From contig NZ_VJZS01000023.1 in the NCBI RefSeq assembly GCF_007097385.1, forward strand, positions 1-64,000: a stretch of 64,000 nt of DNA, read 5' to 3'. The position numbers and the translations under genes were made by a program. The notes under the pieces were generated by a model. That model had not been told where the DNA came from and did no database searches. It saw only the letters and a program-made list of their open reading frames with translations. This document shows positions 53,701 to 63,118 of the stretch, piece after piece. Origin of the DNA: Flavobacterium sp. ZT3R18. GTDB taxonomy: Bacteria; Bacteroidota; Bacteroidia; Flavobacteriales; Flavobacteriaceae. Position 1 is the stretch's first letter. Every line of letters starts with the position of its first letter.

Positions 53701-54573
53701 ATGGGTTCACAAGAAATTATAACTATTGAAGATGATTTTACTCTGATTCGTTTTCAAAACGATGGTTTAGAAACTTTTCAGGCCAAACACGAAGTAAGTA
53801 ACGGCTTAATTCAATTTCATTTTGGATTAAAAGGGAAAGCCAAATTCATTTTCAATCAAGGGAGCTATATCTTGGATTTGAACGAAGAGAAGTCTTATTT
53901 GCTCTACAATCCCCAAAAAGAATTACCGCTCAATTTAGAATTAGCACCAAATACTTGGGTCATCTCTATTTTAATTTCGATTCAAAAATTTCATAGATTA
54001 TTTTCTAATGATGCTGGACATATTCCGTTTTTGAGTGAAGAGAATAAGGATAAGAAATATTATAAAGAGGGTGATATTAGCCCATCCATGGCTATTGTTT
54101 TAAGTCAGTTGTTTCATTATAATTTAAATCCTTCTATCAAGAATTTATATTACAAAGGCAAAGGATACGAATTGCTGAGTTTGTATTTTAATCGTTCCGA
54201 AGACCCCAATGCAGAACAATGTCCGTTTTTGATAGATGAAGACAATGTTTATAAAATCAAAAAAGCCAAAGAAATTATGATTGCCAATATGGCCGAACCT
54301 CCTGGACTACAAGAATTGGCTGACCAAGTAGGATTGACTTTAAAGAAACTAAAAATGGGTTTCAAGCAAATTTATGGCGACACCGTTTATGGTTTTCTTT
54401 TTGATTACAAAATGGATTACGCTCGTCAATTATTGGATAGTGGTTCCTACAATGTTAATGAAGTGGGATTGAAAATTGGATATAGTACCGGAAGTCATTT
54501 TATAGCGGCATTCAAAAAGAAATTTGCCACGACACCCAAGAAATATTTGATGTCGATTAATTCGAATGTTTAG
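53701..54573 (+). CDS. AraC-family transcriptional regulator
   Basis: 290-aa regulator. The N-terminal ~180 residues have a cupin-like start (GLIQFHFGLKGKAKFIFNQG) without a recognised ligand site. The C-terminal AraC domain (about 190-287) has both helix-turn-helix units: PPGLQELADQVGLTLKKLKM, and VNEVGLKIGYSTGSHFIAAF followed by KKKFATTPKKYL. It is divergent from hemA and upstream of hemH, exactly between the two arms of the haem cluster, so control of haem synthesis is likely (inference from position). The segment DPNAEQCPFLIDEDNVYKIK contains a lone Cys in a place that could bind haem or a metal; that is only a suggestion. Confidence 0.88.
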   Translation: MGSQEIITIEDDFTLIRFQNDGLETFQAKHEVSNGLIQFHFGLKGKAKFIFNQGSYILDLNEEKSYLLYNPQKELPLNLELAPNTWVISILISIQKFHRLFSNDAGHIPFLSEENKDKKYYKEGDISPSMAIVLSQLFHYNLNPSIKNLYYKGKGYELLSLYFNRSEDPNAEQCPFLIDEDNVYKIKKAKEIMIANMAEPPGLQELADQVGLTLKKLKMGFKQIYGDTVYGFLFDYKMDYARQLLDSGSYNVNEVGLKIGYSTGSHFIAAFKKKFATTPKKYLMSINSNV

Positions 54574-54601
54574 AAAAAGTAATTATTCAATAAAAAAAAC
54601 T

Positions 54602-54687
54602 GACACAGATTTCACAAATTAGCACAGATTAGTATTGAGTGATTTACGTATAACAGTTATCTGTGTAAATTTGTGTAATCTGTGTCT
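54602..54687. repeat. Imperfect palindrome of ACACAGATT-type repeats
   Basis: GACACAGATTTCACAAATTA then GCACAGAT (54602-54629) is nearly the reverse complement of 54660-54687, with three mismatches. It lies between the AraC and hemH genes and resembles the palindrome at 44958-45109 in design but not in sequence. Confidence 0.8.
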
Positions 54688-54783
54688 CCTTTAACTTTTA
54701 ATCCTTTTTAAATAAATCTATTTCCTCTATCCAACAATAATTAAAAAATAGTTAACTCTAATTTATCCAAAAGTAAGTTTAGT

Positions 54784-54791
54784 TACTTTTG
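54784..54791 (+). promoter_or_regulatory. -7 box of hemH
   Basis: TACTTTTG matches TAnnTTTG exactly, 20 bases before the hemH ATG. No good TTTG is seen at -33. Confidence 0.5.
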
Positions 54792-54811
54792 AAACATCAA
54801 AAAAACGAAAT

Positions 54812-55828
54812 ATGAAAGGCGTATTATTAATCAATTTAGGTTCTCCAGAAAGTCCAACTCCCAAAGATGTAAAACCCTATTTAGATGAATTTTTAATGGA
54901 CAAATACGTGATTGATGTTCCGTATTTGTTAAGAGCATTATTGGTTCGTGGCATTATTCTAAGAAACAGACCTGAAAAAGCGGCTGCAGCTTACTCAAAA
55001 ATATGGTGGAAAGAAGGTTCGCCTTTAGTGGTACTCTCCAAAAGAATGTACGAGAAAGTGAAACCTCAAGCCAATGTTCCAGTAGCTTTGGCGATGCGTT
55101 ACGGAAATCCTTCCTTACTTGCAGGCCTTCAGGAATTGCACGACAAAGGCGTTACCGAGGTATTACTTTTTCCTTTGTATCCACACCACGCGATGTCGTC
55201 TACGATTACCGTTATTGATAAGGCGGAAGAAGTCCGAAAAGAGCATTTCCCTAACATGAAATTCTCTTCTGTTCCCGCATTTTATAATAACCCTGATTAC
55301 ATCAAAAACTTGTCCGATTCTATTCAAAAACACTTGGATGGATTTGGTTATGATCATCTTTTGTTCTCTTATCACGGACTTCCAGAGCGTCATATTCGCA
55401 AAACCGATATAACCAAATCACATTGCAAAATTGACGGTTCTTGTTGCAGCACTCCATCGCCAGCACACGAATTTTGTTACCGTCACCAATGCTATGAAAC
55501 CACAAAGTTAGTAGTAAAAGCGTTAGGAATTCCCGAAGGCAAATACAGCCAAACTTTTCAATCACGCTTGGCGGGAGACAAATGGCTCGAACCTTACACG
55601 GATGTTGAAGTGAATAAAATGCCAGAGCAAGGAATTAAAAATCTAGCCGTGGTAACACCTGCTTTTGTTGCGGATTGTTTAGAAACATTAGAAGAGATTG
55701 CCATGGAAGCCAACCACCAATTCAAAGAACACGGCGGAGAAAATTTCTTGGCCATTCCTTGTTTGAATGATAGTGACGAATGGTGTGCTACAGTAAGCAA
55801 ATGGATTAATGAATGGGCGAAAGGATAG
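54812..55828 (+). CDS. hemH: Ferrochelatase
   Basis: 338-aa enzyme inserting Fe(II) into protoporphyrin IX. Family sequence: GVLLINLGSPESPTPKDVKP, LFPLYPHHAMSSTITVIDKA, LLFSYHGLPERHIRKTDITK (the catalytic His region) and TPAFVADCLETLEEIAMEAN (Glu). A Cys-rich insert CKIDGSCCSTPSPAHEFCYR then HQC (about 203-225) is typical of Bacteroidota enzymes and might bind an iron-sulfur cluster; that is not established here. It is the first gene of the plus-strand arm of the haem cluster. Confidence 0.95.
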   Translation: MKGVLLINLGSPESPTPKDVKPYLDEFLMDKYVIDVPYLLRALLVRGIILRNRPEKAAAAYSKIWWKEGSPLVVLSKRMYEKVKPQANVPVALAMRYGNPSLLAGLQELHDKGVTEVLLFPLYPHHAMSSTITVIDKAEEVRKEHFPNMKFSSVPAFYNNPDYIKNLSDSIQKHLDGFGYDHLLFSYHGLPERHIRKTDITKSHCKIDGSCCSTPSPAHEFCYRHQCYETTKLVVKALGIPEGKYSQTFQSRLAGDKWLEPYTDVEVNKMPEQGIKNLAVVTPAFVADCLETLEEIAMEANHQFKEHGGENFLAIPCLNDSDEWCATVSKWINEWAKG

Positions 55829-55859
55829 TTGATTGCTGATTTCTGATTAACGATTTGTG

Positions 55860-55877
55860 TCCCGAAAGCTTTCGGGA
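55860..55877. repeat. 18-bp perfect palindrome (dispersed repeat type)
   Basis: TCCCGAAAGCTTTCGGGA, a perfect inverted repeat 32 bases past the hemH stop. The same gap (55829-56011) also has ATCATAAATC/AATCTAAAATC direct repeats near 55970-56010. No gene is seen in it. Confidence 0.75.
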
Positions 55878-56011
55878 GCTGATTTCTGTAGCATCTTAAA
55901 ATAAGGAATTAAAATTACTTTGCTAATTCAATAATCAATCTAAATCAAAAAACATCGCCATCGGGTCAAAATCTAAAATCATAAATCGTTAATCATAAAT
56001 CTAAAATCTAA

Positions 56012-57367
56012 ATGGCCGTAACCTCCGAAGAATTAGGAACGCAAGACATAAGGAAACTCTTGATCAAACAAGCAGTTCCTTCTTCTATTGGCATCTTATT
56101 CATGTCGGTTAACATTCTTATCGACACCATATTTGTGGGACAATGGATTGGCTCGCTTGCCATTGCAGCGCTAACTGTTGTCTTACCCATTACGTTCTTG
56201 ATTTCATCCTTAGGAATGGCAATTGGCGTGGGCGGAGGATCCGTACTTTCCAGGGCTTTAGGTGCCAATGACAAGGAAAAAGCCAAACAGGTTTTTGGAA
56301 ACCAAATCATGATGACTTTCCTGTTGTCTACTCTTTTTTCTGTTTTAGGACTTATTTTTAGTGATCAAATGCTATTGCTCTTTGGAGCTAAGGGGGCGAT
56401 TATGAACCCCGCCAAAGAATTCTTTATACCCATCATAATTAGCGTTCCGTTTTTGGCACTTTGCATGATGGGAAATAATATCATTCGGGCCGAAGGAAAA
56501 GCAAAATTTGCCATGGTAGCCATGATTATTCCAGCAATTGCAAACATCCTTTTGGATATTGTTTTTATAAAGCTCCTGAATTTAGGCATCTTTGGAGCGG
56601 CACTGGCGACATCTATTTCTTATTTTATGTGCTTTTTGTTTGTGCTTTGGTTTTTTGTATCCGAAAGTGAATTAAAATTACAAACCCGACATTTTAAATT
56701 TCAGTTGCCCATAGTAAAAGAAATCACCGAATTGAGTTTTGTTACTTTCTCCAGACAAGGGGTTGTGAGCGTATTGGCCATCATATTGAATCACACTTTA
56801 TATACTTATGGAGGAGAACATTCCATAACCGTTTACGGAATTATCAGCAGAATGTTGATGTTTGCTTTGTTTCCTGTTTTGGGAATCACACAAGGATTTC
56901 TACCCATTGCAGGCTATAATTATGGAGCAAAAAATACCCAAAGAGTACGAGAAACCATAGCTCTTTCTATCAAATACTCCGCCATTTTAGCCACTGTCAT
57001 TTTTGTAATCATACTGTTTTTTGCCCGACCGATAGTTTCCGTTTTTACTACAGACCCGAAAGTCATTGCAGAAACACCCGAAGCTTTGCGTTGGGTTTTT
57101 GCCGCATCTCCCATTATCGCCATTCAACTCATCGGGGCTGCGTATTTTCAAGCGGCCGGAAAAGCAAAAAAAGCATTACTGTTGACATTGACCAAACAAG
57201 GTTTTTTCTTAATTCCGCTAGTACTTTTATTACCAAATTTTTTAGGTATTTTTGGAGTTTGGATCGCATTTCCAATTGCCGATGTTTTTTCAACACTCGT
57301 TACCGGTTATTTTCTAAAAAAAGAAATGAATTTCAAACAAAACACAACAACCAATGGAGTATTATAA
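56012..57367 (+). CDS. MATE-family multidrug/Na+ exporter
   Basis: 451-aa inner-membrane protein with about 12 helices in two MatE halves. Typical sequence: NILIDTIFVGQWIGSLAIAA, SSLGMAIGVGGGSVLSRALG, NNIIRAEGKAKFAMVAMIIP and LGITQGFLPIAGYNYGAKNT. It exports small organic molecules by cation antiport. It overlaps hemJ by 14 bases and follows hemH by 183, so it may share expression with the haem genes; export of a porphyrin or an unrelated drug cannot be told apart. Confidence 0.92.
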   Translation: MAVTSEELGTQDIRKLLIKQAVPSSIGILFMSVNILIDTIFVGQWIGSLAIAALTVVLPITFLISSLGMAIGVGGGSVLSRALGANDKEKAKQVFGNQIMMTFLLSTLFSVLGLIFSDQMLLLFGAKGAIMNPAKEFFIPIIISVPFLALCMMGNNIIRAEGKAKFAMVAMIIPAIANILLDIVFIKLLNLGIFGAALATSISYFMCFLFVLWFFVSESELKLQTRHFKFQLPIVKEITELSFVTFSRQGVVSVLAIILNHTLYTYGGEHSITVYGIISRMLMFALFPVLGITQGFLPIAGYNYGAKNTQRVRETIALSIKYSAILATVIFVIILFFARPIVSVFTTDPKVIAETPEALRWVFAASPIIAIQLIGAAYFQAAGKAKKALLLTLTKQGFFLIPLVLLLPNFLGIFGVWIAFPIADVFSTLVTGYFLKKEMNFKQNTTTNGVL

Positions 57368-57908
57368 TTACTTAAAATCGTTACACCTCATCTTTGTAAT
57401 TACTTGGTTTGCCGGTTTATTCTATATCGTTCGATTATTTGTGTACCAAATAGAAGCTGCCGATAAACCATCTCCCGAAAAAGAAATTCTTCAAAAACAG
57501 TATAAAATTATGTCGTACCGATTGTGGTACATTATCACGTGGCCATCCGCTGTATTGGCTAGCTTTTTTGCTTATTGGATGTTATTTTTTACCGATATTG
57601 GCAACACTTGGCTACAAATGCCTTGGATGCATGTAAAACTTGGCTTTGTTTTTGTGCTGTATCTGTATCATTTAAAATGTCAGCAAATATTCAATCAGTT
57701 ACAAAACGACGAGGTAAAATACACCACCAATTTTATGCGATTATGGAACGAAGGTGCGACTATCATTTTATTTGCCGTTGTCTTTTTGGTAATATTAAAA
57801 AATGCCGTGAATTGGATTTATGGAGTCGTGGGTATCTTTTTATTTTCGATTACTATTATGCTTGGTTTTAAATTTTATAAAAAAATAAGAGAGCGAAATA
57901 AATCGTAA
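57354..57908 (+). CDS. hemJ: HemJ-type protoporphyrinogen IX oxidase
   Basis: 184-aa membrane protein with about five helices, of the UPF0093/HemJ family, which oxidises protoporphyrinogen IX to protoporphyrin IX. The family-defining N-terminus YLKSLHLIFVITWFAGLFYI includes the conserved His; further SYRLWYIITWPSAVLASFFA and WMHVKLGFVFVLYLYHLKCQ, and a late WNEGATIILFAVVFLVI. No hemG or hemY candidate appears in this window, so hemJ fills that step between hemF and hemH. The start overlaps the MATE gene by 14 bases. Confidence 0.87.
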   Translation: MEYYNYLKSLHLIFVITWFAGLFYIVRLFVYQIEAADKPSPEKEILQKQYKIMSYRLWYIITWPSAVLASFFAYWMLFFTDIGNTWLQMPWMHVKLGFVFVLYLYHLKCQQIFNQLQNDEVKYTTNFMRLWNEGATIILFAVVFLVILKNAVNWIYGVVGIFLFSITIMLGFKFYKKIRERNKS

Positions 57909-57910
57909 TT

Positions 57911-59383
57911 ATGTTTAAAAATTTTAAGCTTCCTTTAGTTTCATTACGCGTTAGAATCTTCATTTCAATGGTTATGCTGATCATTGCAACCTCTATATTG
58001 CTAATAACCATTTCCATCTTTCAATACAAAAGTGTTGCCAAAGAGTACAATCAAAGACGGGTAGAAAACATAGAGCGTTATGTAAAAAAACACATCAATT
58101 ATGTTCTTTCGAATACGACCTATCCTTTAACCAATGAAAATATCAAATTAATTTTTAAGGATAAAATTCATGAAGTATCAGACATTCAAAATGCTGAAAT
58201 TCAAATATATTCCTTAGAAGGAAAATTACTTAAATCGTCTAAAGAATCCTTTTCTGTAGAACCGCTTTCCCCTACCATTTCAAAATTCATTCTTCGATTG
58301 GTACAATCCTCAATCAATAAAAGATATGTAGATGTTAAAACCATTGATGGCATTAAGTACCGTTCTTCCTATAGTTTGATAAAAAATAAAAAATTCAAAC
58401 CCATCGGAATACTTCTTTTGCCCAATATCCCCGATGATGGTTATTATGAAAAAGAATTAAACAATTTTCTAATTCATTTGGCACAAGTCTACACCTTTAT
58501 GATTGTTGTGGCTTTTGCATTCGCCTATTTCTTATCCTCTTTTATAACCAAACCCATCAATGATTTTGCGAAAAAACTGAGCGAAACCAGTTTAGGTCAA
58601 AAAAATGAAATTATTCCTTACTCGGCAAAGATCAAAGAAATAAACATGCTATTGACTGCCTACAATAGAATGATTCAAGAACTCGAAAGAAACGCCATAA
58701 AACTCGCCCAGAACGAACGCGACTTGGCTTGGAGAGAAATGGCAAAGCAAGTGGCTCACGAAATCAAGAATCCGCTTACGCCAATGCGACTCACGGTACA
58801 AAGTTTTCAGCGGAAATTTAATCCCGAAGATCCTAATATTAAACAAAAATTAAACGATTACTCCGAATCATTAATACAACAAATTGACACCATGAGCTCC
58901 GTTGCGGCTGCCTTTTCTAATTTTGCCTCCATGCCTGCACAACAAAATGAAGTCTTGAATGTGGTAGAAGTCACAGCACTTACTTTGGATATTTTTAATG
59001 AAGATTATATTGTTTTTGAATGTGCCGAAAAAGAAATTATTTCAAAAATAGACCGCACCCAACTCATAAGAGTCATTACCAATTTGGTTAAAAATGCCAC
59101 GCAAGCCATACCAGAAGATCAGGAAACTAAAATGGTGTTGGTTACCATCAAAAGAATTGCAGATGAAGTTGTCATTACCATCAAAGATAACGGAACCGGA
59201 ATTGACCCTCGCCATATCAACACCATATTCGAACCCAAATTTACCACCAAAAATAGCGGAATGGGTTTAGGCCTCGGAATTATAAAAAACATTATCGAAA
59301 ACTACAAAGGAACAATTACCTTTGAAACCAAATTTGGAAGTGGAACCATCTTTACGGTTACCCTCCCCATCATTAACACTTAA
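57911..59383 (+). CDS. NtrY-like sensor histidine kinase
   Basis: 490-aa membrane histidine kinase. First membrane helix about 13-37 (ISMVMLIIATSILLITIS), an exported sensing region (about 40-185), second helix about 193-215 (VYTFMIVVAFAFAYFLSSFI), HAMP region, then the phospho-His in MAKQVAHEIKNPLTPMRLTV and ATPase motifs NLVKNATQAI, IKDNGTGIDPRHINTIFEPK and NSGMGLGLGIIKNIIENYKG. The VAHEIKNPLTPMRL wording is of the NtrY type. It starts 3 bases after hemJ. No response regulator is adjacent, so it is an orphan kinase here. Confidence 0.9.
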   Translation: MFKNFKLPLVSLRVRIFISMVMLIIATSILLITISIFQYKSVAKEYNQRRVENIERYVKKHINYVLSNTTYPLTNENIKLIFKDKIHEVSDIQNAEIQIYSLEGKLLKSSKESFSVEPLSPTISKFILRLVQSSINKRYVDVKTIDGIKYRSSYSLIKNKKFKPIGILLLPNIPDDGYYEKELNNFLIHLAQVYTFMIVVAFAFAYFLSSFITKPINDFAKKLSETSLGQKNEIIPYSAKIKEINMLLTAYNRMIQELERNAIKLAQNERDLAWREMAKQVAHEIKNPLTPMRLTVQSFQRKFNPEDPNIKQKLNDYSESLIQQIDTMSSVAAAFSNFASMPAQQNEVLNVVEVTALTLDIFNEDYIVFECAEKEIISKIDRTQLIRVITNLVKNATQAIPEDQETKMVLVTIKRIADEVVITIKDNGTGIDPRHINTIFEPKFTTKNSGMGLGLGIIKNIIENYKGTITFETKFGSGTIFTVTLPIINT

Positions 59384-59392
59384 ACCAGCAAA

Positions 59393-60175
59393 ATGAACTA
59401 CGAAAACCTTTTAATTACAATAGAAAACAACATCGCAACGGTTGTAATCAATAGACCAACTAAACTAAATGCTTTGAATATTGCAACGATAAACGACTTG
59501 CATAAAGCCATTAAAGTATTGGGTAAAAACAAAGAAATTCAAGTTATCATACTAACGGGTAGCGGAGAAAAAGCGTTTGTCGCAGGAGCCGACATCTCAG
59601 AATTTGCCCATTTCACTATCGAAGAAGGCGCTCAACTGGCTTTTCAGGGGCAGGAACTTTTATTTAATTTTATAGAGAATTTAAAAACTCCAGTTATAGC
59701 GGCTGTCAATGGTTTTGCATTGGGTGGTGGGCTAGAATTGGCCATGGCCTGTCATTTTAGAGTAGCTTCAGACAATGCCAAAATGGGACTACCGGAGGTT
59801 TCTCTTGGTGTTATCCCAGGTTATGGAGGAACACAACGTTTACCTCAATTGGTAGGTAAAGGTCGTGCGATGGAAATGATCATGACCGCTGGTATGATTA
59901 CCGCCGACGAAGCCAAACAATACGGTTTGGTTAATCACGTAGTACCGCAAGCTGAGCTAATCGAATTTTGCACTGGTATTGCCCAAAAAATCATGAAAAA
60001 CTCTCCTTTTGCCATTGGTAGAGCCATAAAAGCAATCAATGCTAATTTTGCAGATGGCAAAAATGGTTACGAAACCGAGATAAAAAACTTTGGAAAATGT
60101 TTCGGAACCGAGGATTTTAGCGAAGGGACCAAAGCGTTTTTGGAGAAAAGAAAAGCCGTTTTTACGGGGAAATAA
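59393..60175 (+). CDS. Enoyl-CoA hydratase/isomerase family protein
   Basis: 260-aa cytoplasmic crotonase-fold enzyme hydrating 2-enoyl-CoA, in fatty-acid or amino-acid breakdown. The oxyanion-hole regions are EKAFVAGADISEFAHF and AAVNGFALGGGLELAMACHF. The catalytic acid residues lie in GGGLELA and LPEVSLGVIPGYGGTQRLPQ, both Glu as in true hydratases. The C-terminal segment GTEDFSEGTKAFLEKRKAVF is canonical. It follows the histidine kinase gene by 9 bases. Chain-length preference is not predictable. Confidence 0.93.
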   Translation: MNYENLLITIENNIATVVINRPTKLNALNIATINDLHKAIKVLGKNKEIQVIILTGSGEKAFVAGADISEFAHFTIEEGAQLAFQGQELLFNFIENLKTPVIAAVNGFALGGGLELAMACHFRVASDNAKMGLPEVSLGVIPGYGGTQRLPQLVGKGRAMEMIMTAGMITADEAKQYGLVNHVVPQAELIEFCTGIAQKIMKNSPFAIGRAIKAINANFADGKNGYETEIKNFGKCFGTEDFSEGTKAFLEKRKAVFTGK

Positions 60176-60213
60176 TATCCATACACTTAATAACCACACA
60201 CTTAATAACCTAC

Positions 60214-61887
60214 ATGAATAAATTAATCTTAATTTTTGGAATTCTAATGATTTCCTTTTCAACTTTTGCCCAAAGTTTTCCGTTTAAAATTCAAAAAAGC
60301 GAGCTTTTTAAAGATGAATGTAAAGAATCCCAGATCGTACTTTCTGAAGATGATGGAAATGGGGGGATTTTAATAGTTCGATCCTATGAAGCAAGTTTTT
60401 CAGGAAAAAATGGATATTATATTGAACATTATGATTCAAATTTAAATCTTATAAAAGAATTTAATTATGAGATGAAGCATACTGGAACTCAAAAATATAA
60501 GTTTGCATTAGGTGTTTTTACAATGTTGGACAACTTAAATATCGTTCAAGTTTTTTATGATATCAATGAGAGAGCCTATATTTGTCTTGCACACAGTATA
60601 AATAAAAACGATTTTAATACTACCCAAAAAGAGCTCTTCAGGTTCACTCGTGAAGAAATAAAACAATATGGCAGTTTTGAACTGATAGACAGTTTTCATA
60701 ACAGTATTCAAAACGGTTCAGTTTTAAATGGTGATTTTGCATCTAAAGGAAACAGAAATACGTTTTCACTTAATCCTTTTAATACAAAACAAGCAACTAA
60801 TTCTTCCTCTGGAAATAATTCAGGAATTGCAATAGTAGTCAATAAAGATAAAAATGCATTTTCAATTGGAATTGATTTTAACAGCACTAAATCTGAAGCC
60901 TTAAAATTGTATTTGTTTGATGATAAACTAAATAAAAAAAAAGAACTTATTTATTCCAGAGAAATCAAAGACCGTAAATATATATTTCAGAATATTAATT
61001 TATCAAAAGACGGAAATTCAATTTATCTCTTAGGAAAATCTTTTACGCCCAATCAAAAAAGCAAAGAAAAAGGAGGTAAATACCAATTTGAAATAACAAA
61101 ATTTACTCAAGATAAAGAAGTCACAAACACTTTTGATACCGAAGAACATTTCATAGGTTCATTAAAAACTATCGCATTGGAAGACAGACTCATTTGTGTT
61201 GGGTTTTATTCTGATATTGATGATTCTAAATACAAAGGGATTAGTTATTTTAAATTAGACGTCAATTCTCTAGAAGTTTTAAAGGCAAAATACAATCCAT
61301 TTTCTGAGCAATTTATCATTGATAAATATGGAGAGGATAAAGATAAAGAATTAAAATACTTAACTTTTAAAAATTATTTTATTACTAAAAACAATGAATT
61401 GCTATTTAATGCTCAGGAAGAATATTCAACTACTTCTAGTAATGCGACATTTGGCATGAATGGTATGGGTGGTGGATATCAAACTTATTATCATTGTGAT
61501 GATATTGTATCTGCAAAATTAAGTAATGAGGGCGATTTAGTTTGGGCTAGAAATATTAATAAAAAACAAGGTTATCAGTATGATGATAATTACGTTTCCT
61601 ATACCGCATCAATTGTAGGGGATATGTCCTATTATTTTATTAATGCTGGGGAAGAAATAAAAAAATTAGATAAAAATAGAATAGAATTTAAAGATTCAAA
61701 CAAAAACAGATCCAATCTTTATGTGATCAAAATAAAAGATAATGGTGACTTTGAATTTGAAAAAATCCTTGAGGAAGAAGAAAATGAAGTGCCTTTTGTG
61801 GTTTCAAAAGGTATTCAATTAGGTAATTCTGTGTTTTTTCTGGGTCGAAGAGGTAGTAAAAAGCAATTATTAAAAGTAGCGCTGTAA
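60214..61887 (+). CDS. Secreted hypothetical protein, 557 aa
   Basis: Not recognised. A clear signal peptide (LILIFGILMISFSTFAQ) exports it. The rest is rich in beta-strand patterns with repeated SKDGNSIYLLGKSF and DRLICVGFYSDIDDS types, suggesting a propeller-like fold. A Gly/Met-rich insert lies near 416 (FGMNGMGGGYQTYYHCDDIV). There is no T9SS tail. It follows the hydratase gene by 38 bases. Codon use is more AT-rich than that of its neighbours, so it may be a lineage-specific gene. Confidence 0.75.
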   Translation: MNKLILIFGILMISFSTFAQSFPFKIQKSELFKDECKESQIVLSEDDGNGGILIVRSYEASFSGKNGYYIEHYDSNLNLIKEFNYEMKHTGTQKYKFALGVFTMLDNLNIVQVFYDINERAYICLAHSINKNDFNTTQKELFRFTREEIKQYGSFELIDSFHNSIQNGSVLNGDFASKGNRNTFSLNPFNTKQATNSSSGNNSGIAIVVNKDKNAFSIGIDFNSTKSEALKLYLFDDKLNKKKELIYSREIKDRKYIFQNINLSKDGNSIYLLGKSFTPNQKSKEKGGKYQFEITKFTQDKEVTNTFDTEEHFIGSLKTIALEDRLICVGFYSDIDDSKYKGISYFKLDVNSLEVLKAKYNPFSEQFIIDKYGEDKDKELKYLTFKNYFITKNNELLFNAQEEYSTTSSNATFGMNGMGGGYQTYYHCDDIVSAKLSNEGDLVWARNINKKQGYQYDDNYVSYTASIVGDMSYYFINAGEEIKKLDKNRIEFKDSNKNRSNLYVIKIKDNGDFEFEKILEEEENEVPFVVSKGIQLGNSVFFLGRRGSKKQLLKVAL

Positions 61888-61983
61888 ATCGTAAGTAATT
61901 TTATTTTAAAAATCGCAGAACTTTAGCACACAACCCTTAAATTTGCATTTCCATTTAGAATAATTCATAAAAAAACAATTCCT

Positions 61984-62379
61984 ATGTCATTCCAACCTGT
62001 ATTTGCTGAATTCTGGGAAAAAGTAAAAGAGAGCATCGAAAATAAAACGTATGCCAAATTAACCCTTGCCAAAACCATAGGCGATACTGAATTGAAAAAT
62101 ATTTATGTTCGTCCTGTTTTGAATGACGATGTCTTTAGCCTTTCGGTTACGGCACGTTATAAAACCGAAGAAATTGAGAGTTTTCACACCCTTGATGAAG
62201 CCTATATAGTTTTGGCTCCCTACATGAATAACCCATTTTTGACAGCACTTTTATTTACCACCGAAAATGACATTACCTTTAAACTGAATAAGAAACGTGT
62301 GGGAAGTATTATCGAACAAGCCCCTACTTTTAAAAATGCTTCGGATGTGATTTTGGAGATGAAAGAGAAAGGGCTTTAG
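61984..62379 (+). CDS. Conserved-looking hypothetical protein, 131 aa
   Basis: Not recognised. Soluble, no signal peptide, balanced charge, plausible alpha/beta fold (MSFQPVFAEFWEKVKESIEN, IYVRPVLNDDVFSLSVTARY, FHTLDEAYIVLAPYMNNPFL). It lies alone between the secreted protein (96-base gap) and a convergent HD gene. The codon use is native, and a hairpin after the stop supports an expressed gene. Confidence 0.75.
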   Translation: MSFQPVFAEFWEKVKESIENKTYAKLTLAKTIGDTELKNIYVRPVLNDDVFSLSVTARYKTEEIESFHTLDEAYIVLAPYMNNPFLTALLFTTENDITFKLNKKRVGSIIEQAPTFKNASDVILEMKEKGL

Positions 62380-62382
62380 TCT

Positions 62383-62435
62383 CAGTTTTCAGTCTCAGTT
62401 TCCAGATTTAAACTGAATACTGAGACTGAAAACTG
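62383..62435. terminator. Hairpin between convergent genes
   Basis: CAGTTTTCAGTCTCAG (62383-62398) and CTGAGACTGAAAACTG (62420-62435) are exact reverse complements. The element is made of CAGTCTCAG-type repeats related to those at 49379-49410. It separates convergent genes and may end transcription both ways, although no T-run follows. Confidence 0.6.
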
Positions 62436-62439
62436 CTCA

Positions 62440-63093
62440 CTACTTCTCCCCTTCCCATTCCGCATAGAACTGCGCTAGAAATCCTTGCATATAATGATGT
62501 CTTTCTTTGGCTATCTGCTTCCCTGTTTCGGTATTCATCTTATCTTTTAGCAACAACAATTTTTCATAAAAGTGATTGATTGTTGGCGCTTGACTGTTTT
62601 TGTATTCTTCCTTGCTCATGTGCAAGTTTGGAGCAATTTGAGGATTGTACAAAACTCTGTTTTTAAAACCTCCATAATTAAACGCCCGGGCAATACCAAT
62701 GGCTCCTAAAGCATCCAAACGGTCAGCATCCTGAACGATATCCAATTCGATTGATGAGAAATGCTTTTCCGTTTTTCCGCCTTTAAAAGAGATGTTATCT
62801 ATGATTTGGATGACATGTGTAACAACTGCTTCCGAAACCGATTGACTTTCCAAAAATTCACGGGCTACTTTTCCTCCAACAGTTTCATCTCCACCGTGAA
62901 ATTTACTATCGGCTATATCGTGAAGTAAAGCGCCGAGTTTCACAACAATTTCATTACAGGTTTCTCCACTTGCAATCAACAGCGCATTCTTATACACTCT
63001 CTGAATGTGAAACCAATCGTGACCTCCTTCGGCATTGGCTAATTTTTCTTTTACAAAAAGGATCGTTTTATTTATTAAATCTGGATTACTCAT
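62440..63093 (-). CDS. HD-domain phosphohydrolase
   Basis: 217-aa cytoplasmic metal-dependent phosphohydrolase. HD-type residues: GHDWFHIQRVYKNALLIASG, LGALLHDIADSKFHGGDETV (the HD pair), and DIVQDADRLDALGAIGIARA (Asp). This matches the YedJ/YpgQ-like group of HD proteins, for which pyrophosphatase activity on nucleotides has been reported. A strong terminator separates it from the desaturase upstream. Confidence 0.9.
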   Translation of the reverse strand: MSNPDLINKTILFVKEKLANAEGGHDWFHIQRVYKNALLIASGETCNEIVVKLGALLHDIADSKFHGGDETVGGKVAREFLESQSVSEAVVTHVIQIIDNISFKGGKTEKHFSSIELDIVQDADRLDALGAIGIARAFNYGGFKNRVLYNPQIAPNLHMSKEEYKNSQAPTINHFYEKLLLLKDKMNTETGKQIAKERHHYMQGFLAQFYAEWEGEK

Positions 63094-63118
63094 TTGTTGT
63101 TATTATTTATAAAAAAAA

